Origin: Micromonospora sp. WMMD1155 | Lineage (GTDB): Bacteria; Actinomycetota; Actinomycetes; Mycobacteriales; Micromonosporaceae | Length of the DNA: 64,000 nucleotides | Direction of reading: 5' to 3' | NCBI RefSeq assembly: GCF_029581275.1 | Contig: NZ_CP120742.1 | Coordinates: 7,068,501-7,132,500 of the forward strand | Shown here: one piece after another, positions 16,171-25,438 of the stretch | Layout: each line of letters starts with the position of its first letter | How positions within the stretch are numbered: the first letter of the stretch is position 1 | Made by a program: the position numbers and the translations under genes | Notes under the pieces: model-generated | What the model saw: the letters and a program-made list of their open reading frames with translations, nothing else | Databases searched by the model: none | What the model was told of the DNA's origin: nothing

Positions 16171-16779
16171 TCATCCGCCGGCCCTCCACTCGAAGCCGTC
16201 GAGGTCGGTGAAGGTCCCGGCGCTGCTGCTGCCGATGACCAGCCGGTGTGACCCGGTGCCGTCGGGCGCGACGCCCGCGTCCTTGGCGGCCGCACGACGG
16301 CCGTACAGCGCCAGCTTGATGTTCGAGGTGGCGAACTCGACGTACTTGCGGCCGAAGCTCTTGGCCACGGTGAGGCCGCGATCGACGTAGAACCGCTTGG
16401 TCGCGGCGACGTCGTCCACTCCCAACAGGATCACGATCTCGTCGATGTGCCGGGTGGCCGGTCCGGTGTCCTTCTTCGCCGATGTCGCGATCTTCCAGAT
16501 CGTGCCGTACGGGTCGCGCAGCACCCCGCCGTAACCCCAGAAACTCTTCGCGGCCGGCTTCAGTGTCGTCGCTCCACCATCGAGGGCGGTGCCGAAGAGG
16601 CTGTTGACGGTGCCCGGCTGGGACACCACGAGCGACATGGCGAAGCCACGAAAACCGGTCGTGGGTTCCTGTGAGGCGCTGACACGCAGACGGGGGCCGA
16701 GATCGAAGGCCGCGGTGTAGAAGTCCTGGGCGGGCGCCGGATCCGGGACTTCGAGCGTGACAGAGTCGATGGCGAGCAT
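16171..16779 (-). CDS. VOC-fold (glyoxalase/bleomycin-resistance-like) protein
   Basis: The 202-residue protein has two vicinal-oxygen-chelate modules: MLAIDSVTLEVPDPAPAQDFY ... YGGVLRDPYGTIWKIAT, then a shorter second half (VDDVAATKRFYVDRGL). The DPYG(T)xW ending of module 1 is typical. Substrate cannot be told. GAAAGGA six to seven bases before the ATG supports the start. It ends 29 bases from the convergent TIGR03943 gene. With the next gene it forms a pair of VOC proteins transcribed away from a large LuxR-type regulator, so the pair may be its target. Confidence 0.75.
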   Translation of the reverse strand: MLAIDSVTLEVPDPAPAQDFYTAAFDLGPRLRVSASQEPTTGFRGFAMSLVVSQPGTVNSLFGTALDGGATTLKPAAKSFWGYGGVLRDPYGTIWKIATSAKKDTGPATRHIDEIVILLGVDDVAATKRFYVDRGLTVAKSFGRKYVEFATSNIKLALYGRRAAAKDAGVAPDGTGSHRLVIGSSSAGTFTDLDGFEWRAGG

Positions 16780-16889
16780 GAGTGGTCCTTTCGGGCTGCG
16801 CGGTCCGCGATCGGCAGACCGCGAAGAAGGAGAGGTGGTCGGATCTGGCGATGCTGCTGGCGGTGACGGGCTCGGACGAGCACCGTCGC

Positions 16890-17246
16890 TCAGCTGTCCT
16901 GGATCAGCCCCAGCACGTTCCCGTCGGGGTCGGCGACCGTGGCCACGAGGCGACCGCCGCCGACATCGTGTGCGGCCTCGGTCACTGTGGCGCCGGCGGC
17001 GCTCAGCTCGGCCAGCTTCGCGTCGATGTCCGTGACATGCCAGTAGGCCACCGGCGCGGTCAGGCCCTGCGGTCCGCCGTCCGGCACCAGGCCGATGTGC
17101 TGGCCCGCGGCATTGAAGCCGACGTAGTAGACCGACTCGTCCGTCGGCGGCACGCCGAGCAGTGCCTCGTACACCGCCGTGGACTTGGTCAGATCCGACA
17201 CCGGGTGCAGCACGGTCCTGATCCCCTGCGTGGAAGAGCTCGCCAT
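16890..17246 (-). CDS. VOC-fold (glyoxalase-like) protein
   Basis: The 118-residue protein is one glyoxalase-like domain (RTVLHPVSDLTKSTAVYEAL at the start, VADPDGNVLGLIQDS at the end). ATG 17246 follows AAGGAG at seven bases. The gene lies 111 bases upstream of the other VOC gene on the same strand and diverges from the LuxR-type regulator. No enzyme-specific residues can be assigned. Confidence 0.8.
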   Translation of the reverse strand: MASSSTQGIRTVLHPVSDLTKSTAVYEALLGVPPTDESVYYVGFNAAGQHIGLVPDGGPQGLTAPVAYWHVTDIDAKLAELSAAGATVTEAAHDVGGGRLVATVADPDGNVLGLIQDS

Positions 17247-17383
17247 GGTCACTCCTTGGGTCGTGGGCCTCGGCCCGGTCGGTGCGTGCTCACAGCATGT
17301 CCTCGGCACGTCCCGACCGGATCCGTGGTGACCACGGAGTCGACCACGGAACCGGCTCACGTAGAGCCGTGCGACAGAATGGG

Positions 17384-20185
17384 GTGGTGGTTGACGTCTC
17401 CCCTCGCGAAGCCGAGGTGCTCAGGCTGGTCGGAGACCATCTCAGCAACGCGGAGATCGCAGCGCGGCTCTTCATCTCGGTGCGTACCGTCGAGACACAC
17501 GTCTCCTCGCTGCTGCGCAAGCTGGAGGTCCCGGATCGCCGGGCGCTCGCCCAGCGCGTGCGTGACGCGGCTGGCAGCGGCTCCGCGTCCCAGGCGTCGG
17601 TCCTGCCGGCTCCGCTGACCTCGTTCGTCGGCCGGGTGAGCGAGCGGACCGAGTTGGCCGAGCTGATCCGGGCTCACCGTCAGGTGAGCGCGGTCGGCCC
17701 GGGGGGCGTGGGCAAGACCCGGCTCGCGCTCGCGGTGGCCGCGCAAGCCGCTGGTGACTTCCCGGACGGTGTGTGGTTCGTCGACCTGGTTCCGGTCGCC
17801 GACCCTGAGATGATCGCAGCTGCGGTCGCCGTGTCGCTCGGCCTGGGCGAGCAGCCCGGTCGGGACATGACCGAGTCCGTTCTCGCCGCGTTGGCCGACC
17901 GTCACGCGTTGCTGGTTCTCGACAACTGCGAACACGTGCTGGACGGGGTGGCGGTCTTCCTCGAGCGGCTTCTGGTGGCGTGTCCCGCGGTGACGGTGAT
18001 GGCGACCAGCCGGGCACGGCTGATGGTGCCGTTCGAGCGGGTGTATCCGGTGCCGCCGCTGTCGCTGGGTGTCGACGGCGAGTCGGACGCGGTCGCGTTG
18101 TTCATGCAGAGGGCGGCGGCGGTGGGCTGGCCGTTGGATCCTCCACTTCGCGACCAGGTCGCCTCGATATGCGCGCGGCTCGACGGGATGGCGTTGGCGA
18201 TCGAGTTGGCTGCCGCACGGTATCCGATGCTGGGACTGGATGGCATCACCGCCGCCCTGTCCCATCCGCTCCGAATGCTCACCGGGGGTGCCCGCACCGA
18301 TGACCGGCACCGGTCGGTTCGCGCGACGCTGGACTGGAGTCACGCCCTGCTGGAGCCTGCCGACCGGGCGCTGCTGCGCAGGGTGTCGGTCTTCGTGGCG
18401 CCGTTCACCGCTTCGGCGGCGGCGGAGGTAGCCGGGACGGAGGAGGGCATCGTCGCCGATGGGCTTGCCCGGCTCGCGGAACAGAGCCTGCTGGTGGTGA
18501 GGGGCTTCCCGGGTGGCACCGAGTACCGGGCGCTGGAACCCATCCGCCAGTACGGGACGGAGCGGCTCACCGAGGCCGGCGAGCTGGTGGAGTCCCGGCA
18601 ACGGCACCTTCGCTGGTGTCTGGCCACCGCCGCTGACCTGGCCGTGGTGCGGGCGGATTGGCGTGCCCGGTTCGACGCGGTCGCGGACGAGCTTCGCGCC
18701 GCGCTGTCCTGGGCGACCGGCCGGCCGGAGCAGCGCTTGGACGCCCATCGCCTTGCCCGCCATCTGGCGGAGATGACCTTCATTCGTAACCTGATCGGCG
18801 AGTCTCAGCTGCGCTACGAGCAGGCGGCCGCGCTGGCTGTCGAGCCCGCCGCCGAGGCATCGATGCTCCGACAGGCCGCTGCGGTGGCTGGATGCCGCAT
18901 GCGCGGTGATGACATGTACCGTCTTCAGCGGGCGGCCGCGCAGGCGGCCCGCCGAGCGGGAGACGCCGCAGGTGCCGCCGCCGACCTGGCGACCGCTGCC
19001 ACCAACGCCTTCCGGTTCTGGAGCAAGTTCGAACTACTTCCGCCGCCGGAGGAGTCGATCGCGCTGATCGCCGAGGCGCGGGAGCTGGCCGGCGACGACC
19101 CGGCCGCCCGGGCCGCGGTGGCTCTGGCCGAGGCCGGCGTGCTCAGCGACGCCTTCGGCGCCGCACAGGGCCCACCCGACAACGCGGTAGCCGAGACGAT
19201 CGCGCGCGCCGAGTGGGCCGTCCAACTCGCGCACCGTACACGCGACCCGCTTGCCGAGTCCGCCGCGCTCGACGCGCTCACCGGTGCCCAGTGCTGGGCC
19301 GGCGAGACGTTCGCCAGCGCGGCGACGGCGCGGCGTCGGGTCACGCTGCTCTCGTCCCTACCGGCCGCTCCGGCCAACACCCATGAACTGCTCGACGCTC
19401 TCGGCAACGCCACCGAGGCGAGCCTCGGCGCGGGTGACCTGCCGGCCGCCCGCCGGTGGGGACGGCAGATCGCCGACCATCCGCTGCTCGCGGAGGTCGG
19501 TCATCGTGCCACGAGTTGGTTGTTGGTGGCCGACGCGCTCGCGGGTGACACCGACGAGGTACTCGCCGGCAGTGTGCGGTTCCTCGACGCGTGGCAGCGG
19601 GCCGGCAGCCCGGCCAGATCGGTCCTCGGTCCCGCAGCAGCGGGGGTCGCGATGATCCATGGTCTACGTGACGATCGGGAGGCCCAGAGCGTCTGGGCCG
19701 CGGTCCTGAATAGGCTCGGTAGCTCACACGAACAGACCTATGGCTACGGAGCGGTCTTCGACGCGATGGTCCTGCTGCACCGGGGGCAGGCGCCAGAGGC
19801 GCTGGAGCGGATGGCTCCCGAGCCGGGCGACGTGTGGAAGTCGGTCACCTGGGTCTGGCTGCACTGGTATGTCGCGCTGCGCGCCGAGGCCGCGGTGCTC
19901 GCCGGGGGGCCGGGCGCTCGTGACCACCTGGCCGAGGCCAGGACCATCGTGGCCGGCAACGTCGTCGCCGAAGCCATCGTGCGACGAGCTGGTGCGCTGC
20001 TCGACGGCGATCAGCAGGCGTTGCTCGCTGCGGCGGACGCGTTCGACGCCGCGGGTTGCCGATACCAGTCCGCACGAACCCTGGTGCTCGCCGGTGGCGT
20101 CCATGCCGAGCGGGGCGCGGCCGCACTCGGCGACCTTGGACTCGCCCCGATGGTCTCCTGCCGACTTCAGAACACCGCGACCTGA
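17384..20185 (+). CDS. Large LuxR-type regulator: N-terminal HTH, NB-ARC-like ATPase, helical repeats
   Basis: The protein of about 933 residues starts almost at once with a LuxR helix-turn-helix (SPREAEVLRLVGDHLSNAEI, VRTVETHVSSLLRKL). It continues with a P-loop ATPase (GPGGVGKTRL, Walker B-like LLVLDNCEH, sensor GMALAIELAA) and ends in a long alpha-helical region. Most LAL-type regulators have the HTH at the C terminus, so this order is the less common one, though known in actinomycetes. GTG 17384 or 17387 is preferred because the HTH follows directly; an upstream GTG at 17282 would add 34 unlikely residues. The two divergent VOC genes are likely targets. The signal is unknown. Confidence 0.8.
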   Translation: MVVDVSPREAEVLRLVGDHLSNAEIAARLFISVRTVETHVSSLLRKLEVPDRRALAQRVRDAAGSGSASQASVLPAPLTSFVGRVSERTELAELIRAHRQVSAVGPGGVGKTRLALAVAAQAAGDFPDGVWFVDLVPVADPEMIAAAVAVSLGLGEQPGRDMTESVLAALADRHALLVLDNCEHVLDGVAVFLERLLVACPAVTVMATSRARLMVPFERVYPVPPLSLGVDGESDAVALFMQRAAAVGWPLDPPLRDQVASICARLDGMALAIELAAARYPMLGLDGITAALSHPLRMLTGGARTDDRHRSVRATLDWSHALLEPADRALLRRVSVFVAPFTASAAAEVAGTEEGIVADGLARLAEQSLLVVRGFPGGTEYRALEPIRQYGTERLTEAGELVESRQRHLRWCLATAADLAVVRADWRARFDAVADELRAALSWATGRPEQRLDAHRLARHLAEMTFIRNLIGESQLRYEQAAALAVEPAAEASMLRQAAAVAGCRMRGDDMYRLQRAAAQAARRAGDAAGAAADLATAATNAFRFWSKFELLPPPEESIALIAEARELAGDDPAARAAVALAEAGVLSDAFGAAQGPPDNAVAETIARAEWAVQLAHRTRDPLAESAALDALTGAQCWAGETFASAATARRRVTLLSSLPAAPANTHELLDALGNATEASLGAGDLPAARRWGRQIADHPLLAEVGHRATSWLLVADALAGDTDEVLAGSVRFLDAWQRAGSPARSVLGPAAAGVAMIHGLRDDREAQSVWAAVLNRLGSSHEQTYGYGAVFDAMVLLHRGQAPEALERMAPEPGDVWKSVTWVWLHWYVALRAEAAVLAGGPGARDHLAEARTIVAGNVVAEAIVRRAGALLDGDQQALLAAADAFDAAGCRYQSARTLVLAGGVHAERGAAALGDLGLAPMVSCRLQNTAT

Positions 20186-20257
20186 GCGCGCGCCGGCGGG
20201 TGGGGCCTCAGCTGGTGCGACCCGGGGCGAGGACCGCACCCGTCGGCAGGCCGACGA

Positions 20258-20692
20258 CTAGCCTGCGTCGCGGGTGCGGGCCGCGATGCGGATGGTGGTG
20301 CCGGCGGGTCCGCTGTCGACGAGAAGGTAGTCGGCCATCTGACCCACCACCCACAGCCCCATCCCGCCGGCGCCGGACAGGGGCGGTCGCTCGACGCGCG
20401 GAACATAATGAGCAGCGTTGAAGCCCCGACCCTGGTCGGTCACTTCACAGGTGAGCCGTCCGTTCAGCAGCAGACGCATCGAGCCGCTACCGCCCCCGTG
20501 CCGAATCACGTTGATCAACAATTCGTTGACCGCCGTCACCCAGTCCTGAATCTCGTCCTGGTCGAGGCCGCACCGACGACTGACGGCTTCGATCTCGATG
20601 CGGACCCGAGCGAGGTCGGTGAGGTCGAACGACGTCGAGAAGAGGGGCCTCCCGGCGGTCGGCGCATGCTGGTCGCGAGGCGGGATCGCCAC
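20258..20692 (-). CDS. Serine-kinase-type ATP-binding protein (RsbW/anti-sigma-like)
   Basis: The protein of about 144 residues is a lone HATPase domain: N box ELLINVIRHG, G1 box DQGRGF and G2 box GGMGLWVVGQMADYL. Such proteins phosphorylate anti-sigma-factor antagonists or bind sigma factors. The GTG at 20692 has GAGGGGAA four bases upstream and is preferred; an ATG at 20791 would add 33 disordered residues. It diverges from a GAF-SpoIIE phosphatase gene, which could reverse its phosphorylation, a common pairing. No partner sigma gene is in view. Confidence 0.8.
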   Translation of the reverse strand: MAIPPRDQHAPTAGRPLFSTSFDLTDLARVRIEIEAVSRRCGLDQDEIQDWVTAVNELLINVIRHGGGSGSMRLLLNGRLTCEVTDQGRGFNAAHYVPRVERPPLSGAGGMGLWVVGQMADYLLVDSGPAGTTIRIAARTRDAG

Positions 20693-20883
20693 TGCTTCCC
20701 CTCTCTGTGCGGCCGTCAAGGTTGATGACCGTGCCGGTGGCGGGTCGGAGTCTGCTCTCCGAGAAGGTTCACCGCACGACGGAGGCATCAATGTGACATG
20801 GGAAGGTACCCCACGTCGCGCGCGACACCGCCATCTGGATGCGGGCGCGGCGTCGGCGGGGTGTCCGCGTCTAGGCTGCCTGA

Positions 20884-22131
20884 GTGACCGGTGCCGAGAT
20901 GGTGACGACTGAGGAGCGGCTTCGTCGTATCGAGGCGATCACCGACGCGGCGTTGTCGGGGCTGGACATCGCCGAGTTGCTCGACGAGCTTCTCGAACGG
21001 GTCCGGGACCTGCTCACCGTCGATACCGCCACCATCCTGCTGCTGGAAGGCCACACCGGCGAGCTCGTCGCGACGGCGGCGAAGGGTTTGGAGGAGGAGG
21101 TGCGCCGGGGCTTCCGCGTCCGGGTCGGGCGCGGTTTCGCCGGCCGGGTGGCGGCGACACGTGCGCCGGTCACGATCTACGACGTCACCCCCGACGACGT
21201 GGTCAATCCCATCCTGCTCGCCAAGGGTGTACGCGCCCTGCTGGGCGTGCCCATGCTCTCCAACGGAAACCTCGTCGGCGTGTTGCACGTCGGCTCGTTG
21301 ACCCTGCGGCGATTCGGCCCCGACGACGTACGGCTGTTGCAACTCGTCGCCGACCGCGCCAGCTCGGCGGGTCAGGCCCGAGCACGGGTCCTCGACCGGC
21401 AGGCAGCGCTGGCCCTGCAACGGAGCCTCCTGCCCGCCCGGCTGCCCGACATTCCTGGTCTGGACCTGGCCGCCCGGTACGTACCCGGCCACGACCTGGG
21501 CATCGGCGGCGACTGGTACGACGTGTTCACACTGCCCTCGGGCTGGCTGGGCGCCGTCATCGGCGACGTCTCCGGCCACGGGTTGCCATCCGCCGTCATC
21601 ATGGGGCGCATCCGCAGCGCGCTCCGCGCCTACGCACTCGACGCCGACGACCCCGCCGAGGCGCTGACCTCCCTCGACCGCAAGATCCACCATTTCGAGG
21701 CCGGCACCCTGACCACCGCCGTCTACGCCCTCATCGCACCCGACCGCACGACGGTCCACCTCTCCTGCGCGGGGCATCTGCCCCCGCTGCTGGCTGCCCC
21801 CGACCAGCCCGCCCGAGCCGTCGACCTGACGGTGGACCGGCCACTCGGTGTGGGCCGCCCGGTGACCGATCGCCACACCACGGTTCTCGACCTGCCGCCC
21901 GGCGCGGTGCTCGTCTTCTACACCGACGGACTCATCGAACGCCGCAGCGAGCTGATCGACACCGGCATCGAACGCCTCGCCAGCGCCGTACGGCCCGAGC
22001 CGGCCGAGGCGTTGTGCGATCGCATCATGGCCTCCACCGCGGAGGAGCACCCCAACGACGACATCGCCGTGCTGGTCATCGGCCGCCGACCACCAACCGA
22101 CGAAGCCCTTCCGGCAGGGGCGAGCCAGTGA
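20884..22131 (+). CDS. GAF-domain PP2C (SpoIIE/RsbU-like) protein phosphatase
   Basis: The 415-residue protein has a GAF sensor domain (about 20-170; LLTVDTATILLLE, LGVPMLSNGNLVGVLHVGS) and a SpoIIE-type phosphatase domain (about 185-405). The metal-binding aspartates appear in GGDWYDVF, GDVSGHG and the end HPNDDIAVLVI. It probably dephosphorylates an anti-sigma-factor antagonist in a partner-switching pathway together with the divergent ATPase. GTG 20884 is used; ATG 20899 is an alternative, and neither has a strong ribosome binding site. Confidence 0.85.
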   Translation: MTGAEMVTTEERLRRIEAITDAALSGLDIAELLDELLERVRDLLTVDTATILLLEGHTGELVATAAKGLEEEVRRGFRVRVGRGFAGRVAATRAPVTIYDVTPDDVVNPILLAKGVRALLGVPMLSNGNLVGVLHVGSLTLRRFGPDDVRLLQLVADRASSAGQARARVLDRQAALALQRSLLPARLPDIPGLDLAARYVPGHDLGIGGDWYDVFTLPSGWLGAVIGDVSGHGLPSAVIMGRIRSALRAYALDADDPAEALTSLDRKIHHFEAGTLTTAVYALIAPDRTTVHLSCAGHLPPLLAAPDQPARAVDLTVDRPLGVGRPVTDRHTTVLDLPPGAVLVFYTDGLIERRSELIDTGIERLASAVRPEPAEALCDRIMASTAEEHPNDDIAVLVIGRRPPTDEALPAGASQ

Positions 22132-22228
22132 GTACGGGCAGCACGAACCTGGGTACGCCGAATCACCCCCGATGGGTCCGAGTCGTACGGCGGCGCGGTA
22201 GCACCAAAGCCGCCCGGCCTCACTCTCG

Positions 22229-22621
22229 CTAGCCGGCGGTCGCCTCACGCTGGATCTGCTCGAACTGGGCGGCCATCGCGGCGGCCAGGGCCTGCGCGGC
22301 GGACAGCGGCCGAACCATGACCGTGAAGTCGTCGATCAGGCCGCTCTCATCCAGGTGCAGGAAGTCGCAACCCTCGACGTCGACGTCACCGATCCGCGCC
22401 TGGAAAACCAGCGCGTGATCGCGACCGTCCTCGCCGCTCAGCTCACGGACGTACCGGAAGTCCTCGAACACCCGCAGCACACCCCGCAGGATCGCCGCGG
22501 TGATCGCCTTGCCCGGGTAGGGCTTGAACGCCACCGGGCTGCGAAACACCACGTCGTCGGCCAGGGTCGCCTCGATGGCATCGAGGTCGCGTGCCTCAAC
22601 CGCCGCGCGAAAGTCGATCAT
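22229..22621 (-). CDS. NTF2-like (SnoaL-fold) protein
   Basis: The 130-residue protein has the NTF2 cone fold pattern: an N-terminal helix (FRAAVEARDLDAIEATLADDVVF), then strands and FHLDESGLIDDFTVMVRP near the end. Such proteins act as small isomerases, hydrolases or binding proteins. No active-site residues could be assigned, so function is unknown. It stands alone, convergent with the phosphatase gene and divergent from the GH44 gene. Confidence 0.75.
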   Translation of the reverse strand: MIDFRAAVEARDLDAIEATLADDVVFRSPVAFKPYPGKAITAAILRGVLRVFEDFRYVRELSGEDGRDHALVFQARIGDVDVEGCDFLHLDESGLIDDFTVMVRPLSAAQALAAAMAAQFEQIQREATAG

Positions 22622-22727
22622 CGCCTAAGCGTACGGGCTCTTTCGCCGTCGGCCTGTGGTCAGGCAGCCGGCATGTATCAGCGGCAACGCTACGGCGTTG
22701 ACTCCGCGCCGGGAAAGCGCAACGCTG

Positions 22728-22741
22728 CGGAAGCGCTCCCA
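22728..22741 (+). promoter_or_regulatory. CebR-like LacI-family operator upstream of the GH44 gene
   Basis: The sequence CGGAAGCGCTCCCA matches 12 of 14 bases of the cellulose-response box TGGGAGCGCTCCCA known from Streptomyces CebR. It lies 34 bases before the GTG start of a secreted plant-wall glucanase, where repression lifted by cello-oligosaccharides would make sense. No cebR-like gene is in the window. Confidence 0.5.
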
Positions 22742-22774
22742 TCGTCGAGCTTCTATCTATCGAGAGGAAAGCTC

Positions 22775-25045
22775 GTGCGTCCCATCACCGCTCTGCTCCC
22801 GGTCGTGCTCGCCACGACCCTCGGCGGTCTGGTCCTGCCGGAGCCCGCCCTGGCCGCGGTCGGCCCGGCGCTGGCCGTGGACACCACCGCCGCCCGGCAC
22901 CAGATCAGCCCGTACATCTACGGCATGAACTTCGCCGACGAGGCTCTGGCCCGCGACCTGCGGCTGCCGGTGCACCGCTACGGGGGCAACGCCACCACCC
23001 GTTACAACTTCCGTGCCGACACCACCAACCGCGCGTCGGACTGGTACTTCGAGAACATCCCCAACGACAACCCGAACCCGGACGATCTCCCGGACGGCTC
23101 GGAGAGCGACCGGTTCGTGCAAGAAAACAAGGCCACCGGCGCGGCAACGGTCATGACGATGCCGATGCTCGGTTGGATCGCCAAGGACCGGTCGCGGGCG
23201 TGTGGTTTCAGTGTCGCCAAGTACGGCCCGCAGGAGTCCACCGACCAGTGGGCCCCGGACTGCGGCAACGGCAAGAAGCCGGACGGGTCGCTGGTCACCG
23301 GCAACGACCCGACGGACACCAGCGTCGCCGTCGGCCCGGAGTACGCCACCGACTTCGTCAACCACCTCAAGGGGCGGTTCGGCGCCGCCGCCGACGGCGG
23401 GGTCCAGTTCTACAACCTGGACAACGAGCCGGACCTGTGGCACGCCACCCACCGCGACGTCCGCCCGACCGGGCTGGGCTACGACGAGCTACGCGACCGC
23501 ACCTACGAGTACGCCGCCGCGATCAAGGCCGCCGACCCGGGCGCGAAGACTCTCGGTCCCGTCGGCTGGGGCCTGAACTCCATCATCTTCTCGGGCCTCG
23601 ACCAGGACACCTGCTCGCGTACCGGCTGCTGGTCGAACCCGCCGGACAAGGCCGCGCACGGCGGCCAGGACCTCGGCCCGTGGTACCTGGACCGGATGCG
23701 CGAGTACGAGCAGCAGCACGGTACCCGCATCCTCGACTACTTCGACGTCCACCTCTACCCGCAGCAGTCCGGCGTGCTCGGCGAGGCGGCCGGCGACGCC
23801 GACACCCAGGCGCTGCGGCTGCGCTCGACCCGCCAGCTCTGGGACCCGACCTACGTGGACGAGAGCTGGATCAACCAGCCGGTCCGCTACATCCCGCGCC
23901 TGCGCGAGCTGGTCGACCAGCACTACCCGGGCACGAAGATCGCGATGACCGAGTACAACTGGGGCGGCTTCGGGTCGCTCAACGGCGCGCTCGCCCAGGC
24001 GGACGTCCTCGGCATCTTCGGCCGTGAGGGGCTCGACCTGGCCGCCCTCTGGACCGCGCCGACGGCCGACCAGCCGGTGGCCAACGCCTTCCGCGTCTAC
24101 CGCAACTACGACGGCTCCGGCGGCGCGTTCGGCGATACCTCCGTCCAGGCGACCAGCGCCGACCAGGGCAGGCTGGCCGTGTACGCCGCCGAGCGCAGCG
24201 CCGACAAGGCGCTCACAGTGGTCGTGGTGAACAAGACCGGCGACGACCTGACCAGTTCGGTCGCGCTCACCGGTGCGTCCGCCAGCACCGCCCAGGTCTA
24301 CCGCTACAGCGGGGCCAACCTCGCCGGGGTCGTCCGGGAGGCCGACCAGCCGGTGACCGCCGGCGGCCTCACGACCACCTTCCCGGCCAACTCGATCACC
24401 CACCTGGTGCTGCCGCGCGGCACCACGCCTGGCGACACCCAGGCACCGACAGTCCCGGGTAGGCCGACCGCCGGCACGATCACCGGCGACAGCATCGCGC
24501 TGACCTGGGCACCGTCCACCGACGACACCGCCGTCACCGGGTACGACGTGCACCGGGTCGACGCCACCGGCACCGTGAAGGTGGGCACCGCCACCGGCAC
24601 CACGTACACCGTGACGGGGTTGACGCCGGACACCCCGTACACCTTCGCGGTGACCGCCCGGGACGCGGCGGGCAACGTCTCGGCGGCCTCGCCCGGCCTG
24701 AGCGTGCGGACCGCGCCCACCGCGCCGACCGGCGGCTGCACTGTCGGCTACACGGCGAACAGTTGGCCGGGCGGCTTCACCGCAACCGTGACGATCAAGA
24801 ACACCGGCACCACAGCGATCGACGGCTGGAAACTCGCCTTCGACTTCCCCACCACCGGCCAGACGGTCGGCCAGGGCTGGTCGGCCACCTGGAGACAGAA
24901 CGAAACGACCGTCACCGCCGACAGCATGAGTTGGAACGGCAGACTCGCCCCCGGCGCGTCCACCGGCATCGGCTTCAACGGCACGTGGAGCGGCACCAAC
25001 CCGGCGCCGACCGTCTTCACCCTCGACGGCCAACGCTGCGGGTGA
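22775..25045 (+). CDS. Secreted GH44 endoglucanase/xyloglucanase with FN3 and CBM2
   Basis: The 756-residue protein has a signal peptide (ending ALA near residue 28), a GH44 catalytic domain and its beta-sandwich (about 30-550), a fibronectin III domain (about 560-645, ending SPGLSVRTAP) and a C-terminal CBM2 cellulose-binding domain (from GCTVGYTANSWPGGF to the terminal Cys, with conserved Trp residues). The likely acid/base is Glu218 in NLDNEPDLW and the nucleophile Glu393 in MTEYNWGG. It should cut cellulose, xyloglucan or mixed glucans outside the cell. GTG 22775 follows GAGAGGAAA. A long open frame upstream is not coding. Regulation by a CebR-like repressor is suggested by the site at 22728. 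Confidence 0.9.
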   Translation: MRPITALLPVVLATTLGGLVLPEPALAAVGPALAVDTTAARHQISPYIYGMNFADEALARDLRLPVHRYGGNATTRYNFRADTTNRASDWYFENIPNDNPNPDDLPDGSESDRFVQENKATGAATVMTMPMLGWIAKDRSRACGFSVAKYGPQESTDQWAPDCGNGKKPDGSLVTGNDPTDTSVAVGPEYATDFVNHLKGRFGAAADGGVQFYNLDNEPDLWHATHRDVRPTGLGYDELRDRTYEYAAAIKAADPGAKTLGPVGWGLNSIIFSGLDQDTCSRTGCWSNPPDKAAHGGQDLGPWYLDRMREYEQQHGTRILDYFDVHLYPQQSGVLGEAAGDADTQALRLRSTRQLWDPTYVDESWINQPVRYIPRLRELVDQHYPGTKIAMTEYNWGGFGSLNGALAQADVLGIFGREGLDLAALWTAPTADQPVANAFRVYRNYDGSGGAFGDTSVQATSADQGRLAVYAAERSADKALTVVVVNKTGDDLTSSVALTGASASTAQVYRYSGANLAGVVREADQPVTAGGLTTTFPANSITHLVLPRGTTPGDTQAPTVPGRPTAGTITGDSIALTWAPSTDDTAVTGYDVHRVDATGTVKVGTATGTTYTVTGLTPDTPYTFAVTARDAAGNVSAASPGLSVRTAPTAPTGGCTVGYTANSWPGGFTATVTIKNTGTTAIDGWKLAFDFPTTGQTVGQGWSATWRQNETTVTADSMSWNGRLAPGASTGIGFNGTWSGTNPAPTVFTLDGQRCG

Positions 25046-25078
25046 CCTGAGAGACGCCTGATCCGTCCCACACTGGCG

Positions 25079-25113
25079 GAGGGGCCGGGGCGCAGTGGCG
25101 CCTCGGCCCCCTC
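25079..25113. terminator. Hairpin between convergent GH44 and ferredoxin genes
   Basis: Bases 25079-25093 (GAGGGGCCGGGGCGC) pair with 25098-25113 across an AGTG loop, with one G-U and one bulge. It lies 33 bases after the GH44 stop and about 100 bases past the stop of the opposing ferredoxin gene. Confidence 0.6.
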
Positions 25114-25210
25114 TCGCTCTCGATCGGCGGTCCGGTTGCGGCAGTGCGACCCGCCTCGTCGCTGATCTGCCGAACGTGCGCCGTGGGCGCGGGCCAGGGA
25201 TCGATCCGGG

Positions 25211-25438
25211 TTACTCCTGCGGCGCGATCAGCCGGTCGTCGTCGGCGTCGCGGACGGTGATCGCCTCCACCGGGCACGAGTCGGCGGCGTCGATGACGAC
25301 CTCGTCCGGCGCGACCACCTCGGCCCGCGGCGCGGACAGGCCGTCGACAAGACGGAAGTGCTCAGGCGCGGTGCCGGCGCAGATGCTCGTGCCGATGCAG
25401 CGGCGCGCGTCCACCCCGATCCGCCAGGCGGCACTCAC
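25211..25438 (-). CDS. Ferredoxin of the P450 redox chain (probably 3Fe-4S)
   Basis: The 75-residue protein has the cluster ligands of small actinobacterial P450 ferredoxins: CIGTSIC near the start (CxxxxxC) and CPVEAI near residue 55. The missing middle cysteine of the first group suggests a 3Fe-4S cluster. GTG 25438 overlaps the P450 stop (GTGA), so it is almost certainly the electron donor of that enzyme. A ferredoxin reductase is not in the window. Confidence 0.85.
   Translation of the reverse strand: MSAAWRIGVDARRCIGTSICAGTAPEHFRLVDGLSAPRAEVVAPDEVVIDAADSCPVEAITVRDADDDRLIAPQE

Noticed and set aside
20232..20280. A 9-base inverted repeat near the stop of the ATP-binding protein gene
   Set aside because: One arm lies inside the coding sequence and the loop is long; it could be chance in GC-rich DNA.
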